Source: an uncultured Clostridiaceae bacterium (GTDB taxonomy: Bacteria; Bacillota; Clostridia; TANB77; CAG-508). From it: a DNA stretch of 32,015 bases. The DNA is taken from assembly GCA_958402495.1 (NCBI GenBank), contig CATXTS010000007.1, forward strand, positions 1 to 32,015. The letters run 5' to 3'. Positions 25,217 through 32,015 of the stretch are shown piece by piece; positions within the stretch are counted from its first letter, which is position 1; every line of letters starts with the position of its first letter. The notes under the pieces are model-generated. The model was given only the letters and a program-made list of their open reading frames with translations. It was not told where the DNA came from and made no database searches. A program made the position numbers and the translations under genes.

Positions 25217-25858
25217 TCACATTTTTACATTTTCTTCTTCATCAAATAAAATATCTGTTTGTTTCGTAACTTGTTTTCCTCTTTTTAAACGTCTATACCA
25301 AGTAGCACTGACATAAATAGATAAACTATATATTAGAATAGGTATACCACCGGCTATATAAAAAGAAGCTTTATAAAAGAAATTATTAAACCCTATGGAA
25401 AAGTCTTGTAACAAAGGCATATTTGCTTGATAGATACCTGTATTACAAGCATAAACTTGTGTCATATGATTTGCTATAAACCAATTGCAAAAACAGTATG
25501 CCATCATACTACCCAAAAATAGACATATAGATAGAAATAAGATATGCGCTATCTGCTCCATTTTTTTATCGTTATCTACTTCTTTTTTTATAAACCAGAC
25601 ATAAATTCCTAGTAATCCTACAAGTAAAATAACATGTATAATGGTATATATGTTTTTCATAGTTGAAAATGGGTCTATATAGTGATTCATATTACAAACT
25701 GCATATAAAGCAATCCCTATTATTAAAAATAAAATAAATACACCAAAGATAACGGCATCTACTGCATTAAAATAAAACCAAATATCCCATTTTAATTCTG
25801 CAATTTTTTTATAATAATGTATGCGTGTTTTTAGCCAATCATTACTCCAAAAAAGCAT
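25217..25858 (-). CDS. Multi-pass membrane protein of unknown function
   Basis: This is a 213-residue protein. The ATG at 25858 (MLFWSNDWLKTRI) is chosen because AAGGGGG lies 8 bases upstream. Starting at 25891 would overlap prfB. Four or five membrane segments are visible: AVIFGVFILFLIIGIALYAV, IIHVILLVGLLGIYVWFI, ILFLSICLFLGSMMAYCFC, and one near AGGIPILIYSLSIYVSA. Several Cys and a soluble loop with HMTQVYACNTGIYQ lie between. The C-terminus is acidic (ILFDEEENVKM) and likely cytoplasmic. I do not recognise a family. It sits between prfB and lysC on the same strand. Confidence 0.75.
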   Translation of the reverse strand: MLFWSNDWLKTRIHYYKKIAELKWDIWFYFNAVDAVIFGVFILFLIIGIALYAVCNMNHYIDPFSTMKNIYTIIHVILLVGLLGIYVWFIKKEVDNDKKMEQIAHILFLSICLFLGSMMAYCFCNWFIANHMTQVYACNTGIYQANMPLLQDFSIGFNNFFYKASFYIAGGIPILIYSLSIYVSATWYRRLKRGKQVTKQTDILFDEEENVKM

Positions 25859-25872
25859 TTTATTTTCCCCCT

Positions 25873-26977
25873 TTATTTTTCTGTAGTCCATCTTAAATAG
25901 CTTTCTATAAAACCGTTTAAATCTCCATCCATAACGCCTTGTACATTGCCTACTTCATAACCTGTTCTGTGGTCCTTTACCATGGTATAAGGGCAAAACA
26001 CATAGGAACGAATTTGACTTCCCCAAGCAATATCCATTTGATTACCTTTTAAGTCTTCTATTTTATCTTTATGTTCCTTTTCTTTTAAATCTAGTAATTT
26101 AGATTTTAACATTTTCATAGCAGTTTCTCTATTTTGAATCTGTGAACGTTCAGATTGACAAGAGACGACAATATTGGTTGGTAAATGAGTAATACGTACC
26201 GCAGAAGAAGTTTTATTGACATGTTGTCCCCCTGCACCAGAGGCACGATAAGTATCTACTCTTAAGTCATCTGGATTAATGGACATTTCTACATCCTCTG
26301 TAATCTCTGGTAAAACTTCTAAAGAAGCAAAAGAAGTATGTCTTCTTCCTCCACTATCAAAAGGAGAAATTCTAACTAGTCTATGTACTCCCATCTCCCC
26401 TTTTAAATAGCCATAAGCATAATTTCCTTCTATTAAAGCTGTCACACTTTTGATACCTGCCTCTTCCCCTTCTAAATAATCTAATTCCTTAACTGTATAT
26501 CCATTATCTGTTGCCCATCTAGTATACATACGATATAACATTTCTACCCAATCTTGTGATTCGGTACCTCCTGCACCTGGATGCAGGGTAATTATCGCAT
26601 GATTCTTATCATATTTGCCTGCTAGCAAAGTATTTATTTCCAGCTTTTCAATCTCTAGTTCTAATTTTTTAGTAGCTTTCTTCAAATCTTCTTCCAAAGA
26701 TTCTTCTCTTTCCTCTATTAATAACTGGTTTAATTCTTCTATATTTTCTAATTCTTTTTTTACTTGTCTATAAGTCTCTGTTTTACTTTTAATATTTGTA
26801 ATTTCTTTTAAAATAACACTAGAATGCTCATTATCTTGCCAAAAATTTAAATCTGTTGTTTGTTTTTCTAATGTATCTAATTGTCTTTGTAGAGCTTCTA
26901 TGTCAAAGAGACTCACCTATCTTATCTAATTTTTGTTTTAAGGCTGTGATTTTTTGAAGATTTTCTTCATAATCCAT
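25873..26977 (-). CDS. prfB: Peptide chain release factor 2, with programmed +1 frameshift
   Basis: Translation starts at ATG 26977 (MDYEENLQKITALKQKLDKI) and reaches CTT TGA at codons 24-25. Shifting +1 there (CTT GAC) joins LDIEALQRQLDTLE and gives a protein of about 367 residues, the usual RF2 size. The ATG at 26916 in the second frame (MSLF) is only a by-product of this site. RF2 recognises UGA and UAA. The SPF motif is in RISPFDSGG, and the catalytic GGQ is in RASGAGGQHVNKTSSAVR. The frameshift lets the cell make RF2 only when it is scarce. A sigma-A promoter lies at 27014-27042. Confidence 0.96.
26902..26920 (-). promoter_or_regulatory. prfB programmed frameshift site
   Basis: On the minus strand the sequence is AGGTGAGTCTCTTTGAC. 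A Shine-Dalgarno-like AGGTGAG lies three bases before the slip codon CTT (26908-26906), followed by the in-frame TGA (26905-26903) and C. This is the classic arrangement for autoregulatory +1 slippage in RF2 mRNAs. Confidence 0.93.
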
Positions 26978-27013
26978 CTAATTTCCACGCTCCTTTTCTC
27001 TTTTTTCTTGGTA

Positions 27014-27042
27014 ATCATACACTATATTACTCGGAAAATCAA
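27014..27042 (-). promoter_or_regulatory. Sigma-A promoter of prfB
   Basis: Read leftward, TTGATT (27042-27037) and TATGAT (27019-27014) are separated by 17 bp, about 30 bases before the prfB start codon. prfB is thus not dependent on read-through from secA. Confidence 0.55.
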
Positions 27043-27070
27043 TCATTTAAAAACAGAAAAATACCAAAAA

Positions 27071-27100
27071 CCTAAAACTAGAAATAGTTTTAGGTTTTTT
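27071..27100 (-). terminator. Terminator of the patatin gene
   Basis: CCTAAAACTA (27071-27080) and TAGTTTTAGG (27085-27094) form a perfect 10-bp stem with loop GAAA. T-rich runs lie on both sides (TTTTTT to the right, TTTTTGG leftward), so it can work in both directions. It starts 7 bases after the patatin stop. Confidence 0.85.
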
Positions 27101-27101
27101 A

Positions 27102-27956
27102 CTATTCTTTATCTTCTAAGTATTGTTTTAATGCTGATAATTTTTCTTGTGCCTCTTTCATTCCTTGTTTATATAAGTTTTTCAATTTTTCTGGATTTCT
27201 TTCCAATTTAGAAACCTCTATGGGTATTTCAGGTTGTAAAACAAAAATCTTTTTCTCTTCTTCTAATTTTTGAATTTTTTGATATAGTTGATTGTATTTT
27301 TCAGGTCTATTACAAATGCTTTCTACCAAATATGGATACGATTTATAAACCTTGCCATACACTTTCTTTATTTTATCTGAGACTGGCTCTTTTTGATAGT
27401 CTTTATCTCTTGTTAGTATGGTTACAATTTTTTCATAGCCTTGCTCTAAAGCCCAATCGATTGGAACATTACAGTCAATAGCGCCATCTAAATAAGGTTG
27501 TCCATTAATTTCCACTATTTTAGAAACTAATGGCATACTAGAAGAAGCTTGTAATATTTTATATAAATTCTCTCTATCCTTTTCAAAATACTCTGTCTTC
27601 CCAGATATACAATTCGTTGCACCTGCCACAAATCTTTTATGACTATTAAAAAAGACTTCTTCATCAAAGGGCTTTTCCACTTTACAAATATCACCAAATA
27701 AATAATCAAAACCAAACAAACCTTTATTATTTTTAAGCGCTTTAACGCCAATATATCTAGAATCTTTACAATATTGAATATTAATACAGGCAGTCCTACC
27801 TCTTTGATTAGAAACATAATTAGAGCCAACTAAAGCACCAGCAGAAACACCAATTGTACAATCTATATCTATATTTTGGCTCATAAACACATCTAGCACA
27901 CCAGAAGTATATAAACTTCTCATAGCACCACCTTCAAGAACTAAACAAGTCTTCAT
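27102..27956 (-). CDS. Patatin-like phospholipase family protein
   Basis: This 284-residue predicted acyl hydrolase uses a Ser-Asp dyad. The oxyanion motif is VLEGGAMRSLYTSGVLD (6-22), the nucleophile elbow is IGVSAGALVG with Ser about residue 39, and the Asp is in YLDGAIDCNVP. The rest resembles the YjjU group of bacterial patatins. The C-terminus is charged with a coiled-coil look (QKIQKLEEEKK). It has no signal peptide, so it is cytoplasmic. AGGAG lies before the ATG. It has its own promoter at 28087 and a leader with a strong palindrome. The substrate is probably a lipid; not known. It sits between secA and prfB, which are adjacent in many Firmicutes. Confidence 0.88.
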   Translation of the reverse strand: MKTCLVLEGGAMRSLYTSGVLDVFMSQNIDIDCTIGVSAGALVGSNYVSNQRGRTACINIQYCKDSRYIGVKALKNNKGLFGFDYLFGDICKVEKPFDEEVFFNSHKRFVAGATNCISGKTEYFEKDRENLYKILQASSSMPLVSKIVEINGQPYLDGAIDCNVPIDWALEQGYEKIVTILTRDKDYQKEPVSDKIKKVYGKVYKSYPYLVESICNRPEKYNQLYQKIQKLEEEKKIFVLQPEIPIEVSKLERNPEKLKNLYKQGMKEAQEKLSALKQYLEDKE

Positions 27957-27991
27957 ATATTCTCCTCTTCTTCCTTTTTTTCATCTATGTC

Positions 27992-28036
27992 CCCAATGGA
28001 CAAAATTGTCCATTGGGACCTGGTCCGCATGGACAG
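27992..28036 (-). promoter_or_regulatory. Palindromic leader RNA of the patatin gene
   Basis: CCCAATGGACAA (27992-28003) and TTGTCCATTGGG (28006-28017) form a perfect 12-bp inverted repeat separated by two bases; with one bulged G it extends by about two more pairs. Next to it, GTCC-ATGC-GGAC (28023-28034) forms a second small hairpin. TGTCCAT of the second could also pair with ATGGACA of the first. The whole is inside the transcribed leader if the promoter at 28087 is used, and is G+C-rich in an A+T-rich gap. The gap 27957-28356 holds no other gene. Confidence 0.5.
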
Positions 28037-28086
28037 TTTTTATATCTAATATAAAGAATTTATTTATTTTGCTAATTTACATGCTT

Positions 28087-28115
28087 ATTATATAGTTTAT
28101 TATAAAAATAATCAA
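28087..28115 (-). promoter_or_regulatory. Sigma-A promoter of the patatin gene
   Basis: Read leftward, TTGATT (28115-28110) and TATAAT (28092-28087) are separated by 17 bp. The leader would be about 120 bases long. Confidence 0.65.
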
Positions 28116-28231
28116 GAATAATATGGCAATAGTTACACAATAAAACATCACGCTTTTCTCAATATGACAATTTTAATGCTAAACATAAATATCTTATCCT
28201 TTTATATAATATATTTAAACAATATAATGAA

Positions 28232-28267
28232 AAGAGTTAGTACAATATCATACATATACTAACTCTT
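28232..28267 (-). terminator. Possible terminator downstream of secA
   Basis: AAGAGTTAGTA (28232-28242) and TACTAACTCTT (28257-28267) form an 11-bp stem with a 14-base loop, about 90 bases after the secA stop. The tail read leftward (TTCATTATAT) is only moderately U-rich. Confidence 0.45.
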
Positions 28268-28356
28268 CCAATTATTTTATTATTCAGCTTTTAGGTTGAC
28301 AATTCCTTAATAAAATATAAAATAGCATTATCTACAAACCTTTATAATTGCTTATT

Positions 28357-31107
28357 TTACTTGTTTCTACCACAACAATTCTTATATTTTTTACCACTTC
28401 CACAAGGGCATGGGTCATTTCTACCTACTTTTGGTCCTTCATTCACAATTGTTTTGTTTAGTCCACCTTCGGATGGTTTATAGTTCCCATCTACTAAATT
28501 AATAGCGGTATCTTCTAATCCTGCACCTGTAATCTTTACAGTTTCTTCTCTTTGAATGGTTCCTTCTCTTTTTCTAGCATTCATTAAGAATTTTACAACA
28601 TCTGTTTTGATAGCATATATCATAGCCTCAAACATTTCAGAGCCTTCTACACGATACTGTACAACTGGGTCTTTTTGTCCATATGCACGTAAGCCAATAC
28701 CATTTTTAAGTTCATCCATGTCGTCAATATGGTCCATCCATTTTTGGTCTACAATTTTTAGAGTAACGACTCTTTCTAATTCTCTTAAAGCTTCTGAACC
28801 AAATTCTGCTTCTTTTTGTTCATATAATTCATTTGCTTTTTGTTGTAATTCTTTTATCACTTCTGTTGTATTTACTTTTTCTTTCTTAATGGATTCTAAT
28901 TCTGATATTCCAAATGTAGTAATCATTTCTTGCACGAAAGATTCTTTATCTATGCCACTTTCTGTACTATACATTTGTACTAATTCTTCTGCTACAGAGT
29001 TTATCATACTGGTTACATTATCTTTTAAATTTTCTCCATCTAGTACTTCGCGTCTTTGTTTATAGATAATTTCCCTTTGTACATTCATAACATCGTCATA
29101 ACTTAATACATTTTTTCTGATGCTGAAGTTTCTACCTTCTACTTTTCTTTGAGCAGATTCTACGGATTTAGAAATCATTTTAGACTCAATTGGCATGTCT
29201 TCATCTGCACCTAGTGCATTAAATACAGTTGTAATCTTGTCTCCACCAAAGATTTTCATTAAATCATCATCTAGTCCAATATAAAATCTAGAAGCCCCTG
29301 GGTCTCCTTGACGTCCACTACGTCCTCTTAACTGGTTGTCAATTCTTCTGGATTCATGTCTTTCTGTACCTATAATTTTTAGTCCACCAGCTTGAATTAC
29401 TTTTTGTTTTTCTTCTTTGATTTCTTCATTGTATTTATCTTCTAATTCTTTGAATTTTTTTCTAGCTTCTAATACTTCTTGGTCATCTGTTTCGTTAAAT
29501 GCGGTAGCTTGGTCTATTAGTTCTGAAGAATATTTTAGCTTTCTCATTTCTTGTTTAGCTAAATATTCACTATTTCCACCCAGCATAATATCGGTTCCAC
29601 GACCAGCCATATTAGTAGCGATAGTAACTGCACCGTATTTTCCTGCTTGTGCAATAATTTCTGCTTCTTTTTCATGGAATTTTGCATTTAATACTTCGTG
29701 TTTAATACCTTCTTTACTTAATAGACTACTTAACTTTTCTGATTTTTCAATGGAAACGGTACCTACTAGAACTGGCTGGCCTTTTTCATGAGCTTCTTTA
29801 ATATCTTGAATAACTGCTCTAAATTTAGCTGGTTCATTTTTATAAATAATATCTGAACAATCTTCACGAATCATAGGTTTGTTGGTAGGGATTTCTATCA
29901 CATCTAATTTATAGATTTCTTGGAATTCTGCTTCTTCTGTCATAGCGGTACCAGTCATACCTGCTAATTTCTCATACATTCTAAAATAATTTTGGAATGT
30001 TATAGTTGCTAATGTTTTAGATTCATCTGCTATTTTCACATGCTCTTTTGCTTCAATAGCTTGGTGTAATCCATTGTTGTATCTTCTACCAATCATAATT
30101 CTTCCTGTAAATTCATCAACAATTAATACTTCTCCGTCCTTAACAATGTAATCAATATCTTTTTTCATAACGCCATGTGCACGAAGCGCTTGGTTTACGT
30201 TATGTACTAATTCTGAGTTTTCAATATCGTTAAAATTCTCTAAACGGAAAAATTCTTCTGCTTTTTGAATACCTTTTTGTGTTAAAGATGCTGATTTTGC
30301 TTTTAAATCTACGATATAATCATATTTCTCATTATCTTCTGCTTGTTCGTAATCTTTTACATCTTCTTCTACAATCACCTTTGGTGTCAATTTACGCACA
30401 AAGTCATCTGCTCTTTTGTATAAGTCTGAAGATTTATTGGCTCTACCAGAAATAATTAATGGTGTACGAGCTTCATCAATTAAAATACTATCAATTTCAT
30501 CGACAATGGCATATTTTAATTTTCTTTGTACTAATTGGTCTTTATAAATAACCATATTGTCTCTTAAATAATCAAATCCCAATTCATTATTGGTTGCATA
30601 AGTGACATCACAATTATAGGCTTGTTGTTTTTCTTTAGGATTCATACCAGCAATTACTAATCCAACCGTTAATCCTAAGAAACGATACACTTTTCCCATC
30701 CACTCACTATCTCTTTTGGCTAAGTAATCATTCACTGTAATTAAATGAACACCTTCTCCTGTTAGTGCATTTAAATAAACAGGTAATGTGGCTACTAATG
30801 TTTTTCCTTCACCAGTTTTCATTTCTGCAATTCTACCTTGGTGTAATACAATACCACCAATTAATTGTACATCAAAATGGCGCATACCTAATACTCTTTT
30901 AGAAGCTTCTCTAACGGTTGCAAATGCTTCTGGTAATATATCATCTAAAGTTTTGCCTTCTGCTAATTGTTTTTTAAATTCATCTGTTTTTCCTCTTAAT
31001 TGTGTATCTGTTAGCTGACTATATGTTTCTTCTAAGCTATTAATTTTGTTTACTAAAGGCATGACTCTTTTTACTTCTTTTTGACTATATGTTTTAAATA
31101 AACCCAT
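28357..31107 (-). CDS. secA: Preprotein translocase ATPase SecA
   Basis: This 916-residue motor pushes secretory proteins through SecYEG. It has the Walker A motif MKTGEGKTLVATLP (about 96-109), the DEAD-like motif IVDEIDSILIDEARTP, a preprotein-crosslinking domain and the helicase motifs TNMAGRGTDIMLGG and QLRGRSGRQGDPG. The scaffold and wing domains follow. It ends in the zinc-binding SEC-C motif NDPCPCGSGKKYKNCCGRNK, which is absent in some Firmicutes SecA proteins but typical elsewhere. A sigma-A promoter lies just upstream. Length and motifs show a complete housekeeping SecA1. Confidence 0.97.
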   Translation of the reverse strand: MGLFKTYSQKEVKRVMPLVNKINSLEETYSQLTDTQLRGKTDEFKKQLAEGKTLDDILPEAFATVREASKRVLGMRHFDVQLIGGIVLHQGRIAEMKTGEGKTLVATLPVYLNALTGEGVHLITVNDYLAKRDSEWMGKVYRFLGLTVGLVIAGMNPKEKQQAYNCDVTYATNNELGFDYLRDNMVIYKDQLVQRKLKYAIVDEIDSILIDEARTPLIISGRANKSSDLYKRADDFVRKLTPKVIVEEDVKDYEQAEDNEKYDYIVDLKAKSASLTQKGIQKAEEFFRLENFNDIENSELVHNVNQALRAHGVMKKDIDYIVKDGEVLIVDEFTGRIMIGRRYNNGLHQAIEAKEHVKIADESKTLATITFQNYFRMYEKLAGMTGTAMTEEAEFQEIYKLDVIEIPTNKPMIREDCSDIIYKNEPAKFRAVIQDIKEAHEKGQPVLVGTVSIEKSEKLSSLLSKEGIKHEVLNAKFHEKEAEIIAQAGKYGAVTIATNMAGRGTDIMLGGNSEYLAKQEMRKLKYSSELIDQATAFNETDDQEVLEARKKFKELEDKYNEEIKEEKQKVIQAGGLKIIGTERHESRRIDNQLRGRSGRQGDPGASRFYIGLDDDLMKIFGGDKITTVFNALGADEDMPIESKMISKSVESAQRKVEGRNFSIRKNVLSYDDVMNVQREIIYKQRREVLDGENLKDNVTSMINSVAEELVQMYSTESGIDKESFVQEMITTFGISELESIKKEKVNTTEVIKELQQKANELYEQKEAEFGSEALRELERVVTLKIVDQKWMDHIDDMDELKNGIGLRAYGQKDPVVQYRVEGSEMFEAMIYAIKTDVVKFLMNARKREGTIQREETVKITGAGLEDTAINLVDGNYKPSEGGLNKTIVNEGPKVGRNDPCPCGSGKKYKNCCGRNK

Positions 31108-31149
31108 GTTATTCTTCCTTTCGATTCAATCTAGTTTTTCACGTAAGTA

Positions 31150-31178
31150 ACTATATCACTAATTTTATAAAAATGCAA
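31150..31178 (-). promoter_or_regulatory. Sigma-A promoter of secA
   Basis: Read leftward, TTGCAT (31178-31173) and TATAGT (31155-31150) are separated by 17 bp, about 43 bases before the secA start codon. Confidence 0.6.
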
Positions 31179-31256
31179 TTCATTTTCATATATTTTGGCT
31201 TTCTTTCATACAATTTAGTAATCTGGTATTTAGCAAAAAGAAAGAAGGTTATTTCT

Positions 31257-31793
31257 ATGTTTATTTATAATATAAAAATGAATGGCTCTGTGCTATTTAA
31301 AATCATTTTATCAGTTATTGTGTGTATTGTAGTTATTCTATGTGGTGTGATTGGTTTTCGTATTTTTAAGGAAAGTAAACAAATAGACCCTACACAAATG
31401 AAGGAAGTACATGTTTTAACCAATAAAAATTATGCTACTGTTTTAGATACTGTACATAATGATATTTCCAGTTATGTTGGTCAGAAAATTCAGTTTTCTG
31501 GATTCGTCTATCGTGTATATGACTTAGATAAAGAACAATTCGTATTAGGTAGAAATATGATTATTAGTTCTGATTTTCAAACGGTTGTTGTTGGTTTTTT
31601 ATGTCACTATAAAGATGCTATCTCTTTTGCAGACAGCACTTGGGTAGAATTAGAAGGTACAATAACCAAAGGAGAATATCATGGAGATATGCCTATTATA
31701 GAAGTAACGTCTATTAAAAAGATTGATAAGCCAAATGATGAATATGTGTATCCTCCAGATGAGAACTTTATTCCTACTTCTGCCATTTTGTAA
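31257..31793 (+). CDS. Short TIGR03943/DUF1980-like membrane-anchored protein
   Basis: This is a 178-residue protein read from ATG 31257, which has GAAGG 8 bases upstream; the frame is open further upstream, but that part lacks a good start site. One membrane helix (FKIILSVIVCIVVILCGVIGF) is followed by an extracellular domain. That domain has IDPTQMKEVHVLTNKNY, YVGQKIQFSGFVYRV, TWVELEGTITKGEYHGDMP and IIEVTSIKKIDKP. It matches the C-terminal domain of TIGR03943 proteins, which normally have several membrane helices and a permease partner. Here the N-terminal part is short and no permease is next to it. It diverges from secA and ends at a strong terminator. The function is unknown. Confidence 0.75.
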   Translation: MFIYNIKMNGSVLFKIILSVIVCIVVILCGVIGFRIFKESKQIDPTQMKEVHVLTNKNYATVLDTVHNDISSYVGQKIQFSGFVYRVYDLDKEQFVLGRNMIISSDFQTVVVGFLCHYKDAISFADSTWVELEGTITKGEYHGDMPIIEVTSIKKIDKPNDEYVYPPDENFIPTSAIL

Positions 31794-31801
31794 AATAATT
31801 A

Positions 31802-31826
31802 TCCACCGGTATAACCGGTGGATTTT
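31802..31826 (+). terminator. Terminator after the DUF1980-like gene
   Basis: TCCACCGGT (31802-31810) and ACCGGTGGA (31814-31822) form a perfect 9-bp stem with loop ATA, followed by TTTT. It lies 8 bases after the stop codon. It may originally belong to the end of the neighbouring IS200-like element. Confidence 0.8.
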
Positions 31827-31829
31827 CAT

Positions 31830-31920
31830 AAGCCCTATAAGGGCTTGTTACAAGCCACCACTTAAGTGGTTTTAGTTTGACGACTTTTGCGTATTGCTAC
31901 GTGCTACCCTTTAAAAGGGT
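31830..31920. repeat. Row of short palindromes at the end of an IS200-like element
   Basis: Three near-perfect palindromes lie in series: AGCCCTATAAGGGCT (about 31831), ACCACTTAAGTGGT (about 31856) and ACCCTTTAAAAGGGT (31906-31920). The last overlaps the end of tnpA. Similar small hairpins flank the tnpA copy at 4504. They probably represent the subterminal end of the element. Confidence 0.55.
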
Positions 31921-32015
31921 CTATGTATTCTTTTATTGTTATTTGGTCTGTCATCATGTCCTCCTTCATCTGCTTTTCTACATATCTTGCTACTGCTTCT
32001 TTGTTATTTCCTACT
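31904..32015 (-). CDS. tnpA: IS200-type transposase TnpA, 3' end (partial)
   Basis: The last 36 codons of a second IS200-like tnpA run in from the right edge. They include ARYVEKQMKED, which holds the catalytic Tyr and the Gln of the YxxxQ motif, and end in ITIKEYIDPFKG and TAG. The protein is similar to, but clearly different from, the copy at 4504, so they are not recent duplicates. The rest of the gene lies outside the window. Confidence 0.75.
   Translation of the reverse strand, partial: VGNNKEAVARYVEKQMKEDMMTDQITIKEYIDPFKG

Noticed and set aside
28556..29065. Long rightward open frame opposite secA (169 codons), with others opposite telA, lysC and the ABC permease
   Set aside because: They are antisense to genes with clear family matches, lack ribosome sites and encode low-complexity Ser/Phe-rich products typical of shadow frames.

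Overview
The window reads as a chromosomal segment of a low-GC, endospore-forming Gram-positive bacterium of the Clostridia type. The evidence is the adjacent yabP-yabQ sporulation genes, a Firmicutes-type rho, secA and prfB, purine-rich Shine-Dalgarno sites, strong intrinsic terminators and high A+T content. No rRNA, tRNA or CRISPR array was recognised.

Region 1 (about 1-12.9 kb) looks like an acquired island carrying a tellurite-resistance-type (Ter) stress system. An IS4-like DDE transposase gene (14-1309) lies on its left and a broken tyrosine-recombinase gene (about 12.7-12.86 kb) on its right. Between them are three transcription units. A rightward operon holds terD-like, terD-like, telA and a 42-residue membrane peptide gene. 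A leftward four-gene operon holds CitE-like aldolase, TRSP-type phosphoribosyltransferase, StiP/PRTase_1 protein and HAD phosphatase. A rightward PMCA-type calcium P-type ATPase gene starts back-to-back with the leftward operon. An IS200-like element sits where the first two operons converge; its tnpA has a stop codon at the active-site Gln position. The leaders of the terD and aldolase operons share a hairpin followed by GGGAGTGRTTATT, so the two arms of the system may be co-regulated at RNA level. From family knowledge, TerD proteins bind calcium, TelA acts near the membrane, and the four-enzyme set is predicted to make or modify a ribose-containing small molecule. The product is unknown.

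Region 2 (12.86-13.96 kb) is about 1.1 kb of very A+T-rich DNA with no convincing gene, one hairpin and a small GC-richer patch.

Region 3 (13.96-31.1 kb) is a long leftward run of core genes. In gene order from right to left these are secA, a patatin-like lipase, prfB with its programmed +1 frameshift, a membrane protein, lysC, a 154-residue membrane-anchored protein, a 990-residue repeat protein with a pilin-like N-terminus, yabP-yabQ-divIC, rho, and an ABC exporter whose permease gene is frameshifted. Several sigma-A promoters with 17-bp spacers and several intrinsic terminators divide this run into separate transcription units.

Region 4 (31.2-32.0 kb) holds a rightward gene for a short TIGR03943/DUF1980-like protein, a terminator, and the 3' end of a second IS200-like tnpA with a row of small palindromes.

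The best candidates for something undescribed are the Ter island's shared RNA leaders and its small membrane peptide, the palindromic leader of the patatin gene, and the 990-residue pilin-like repeat protein with its Cys-rich tail.
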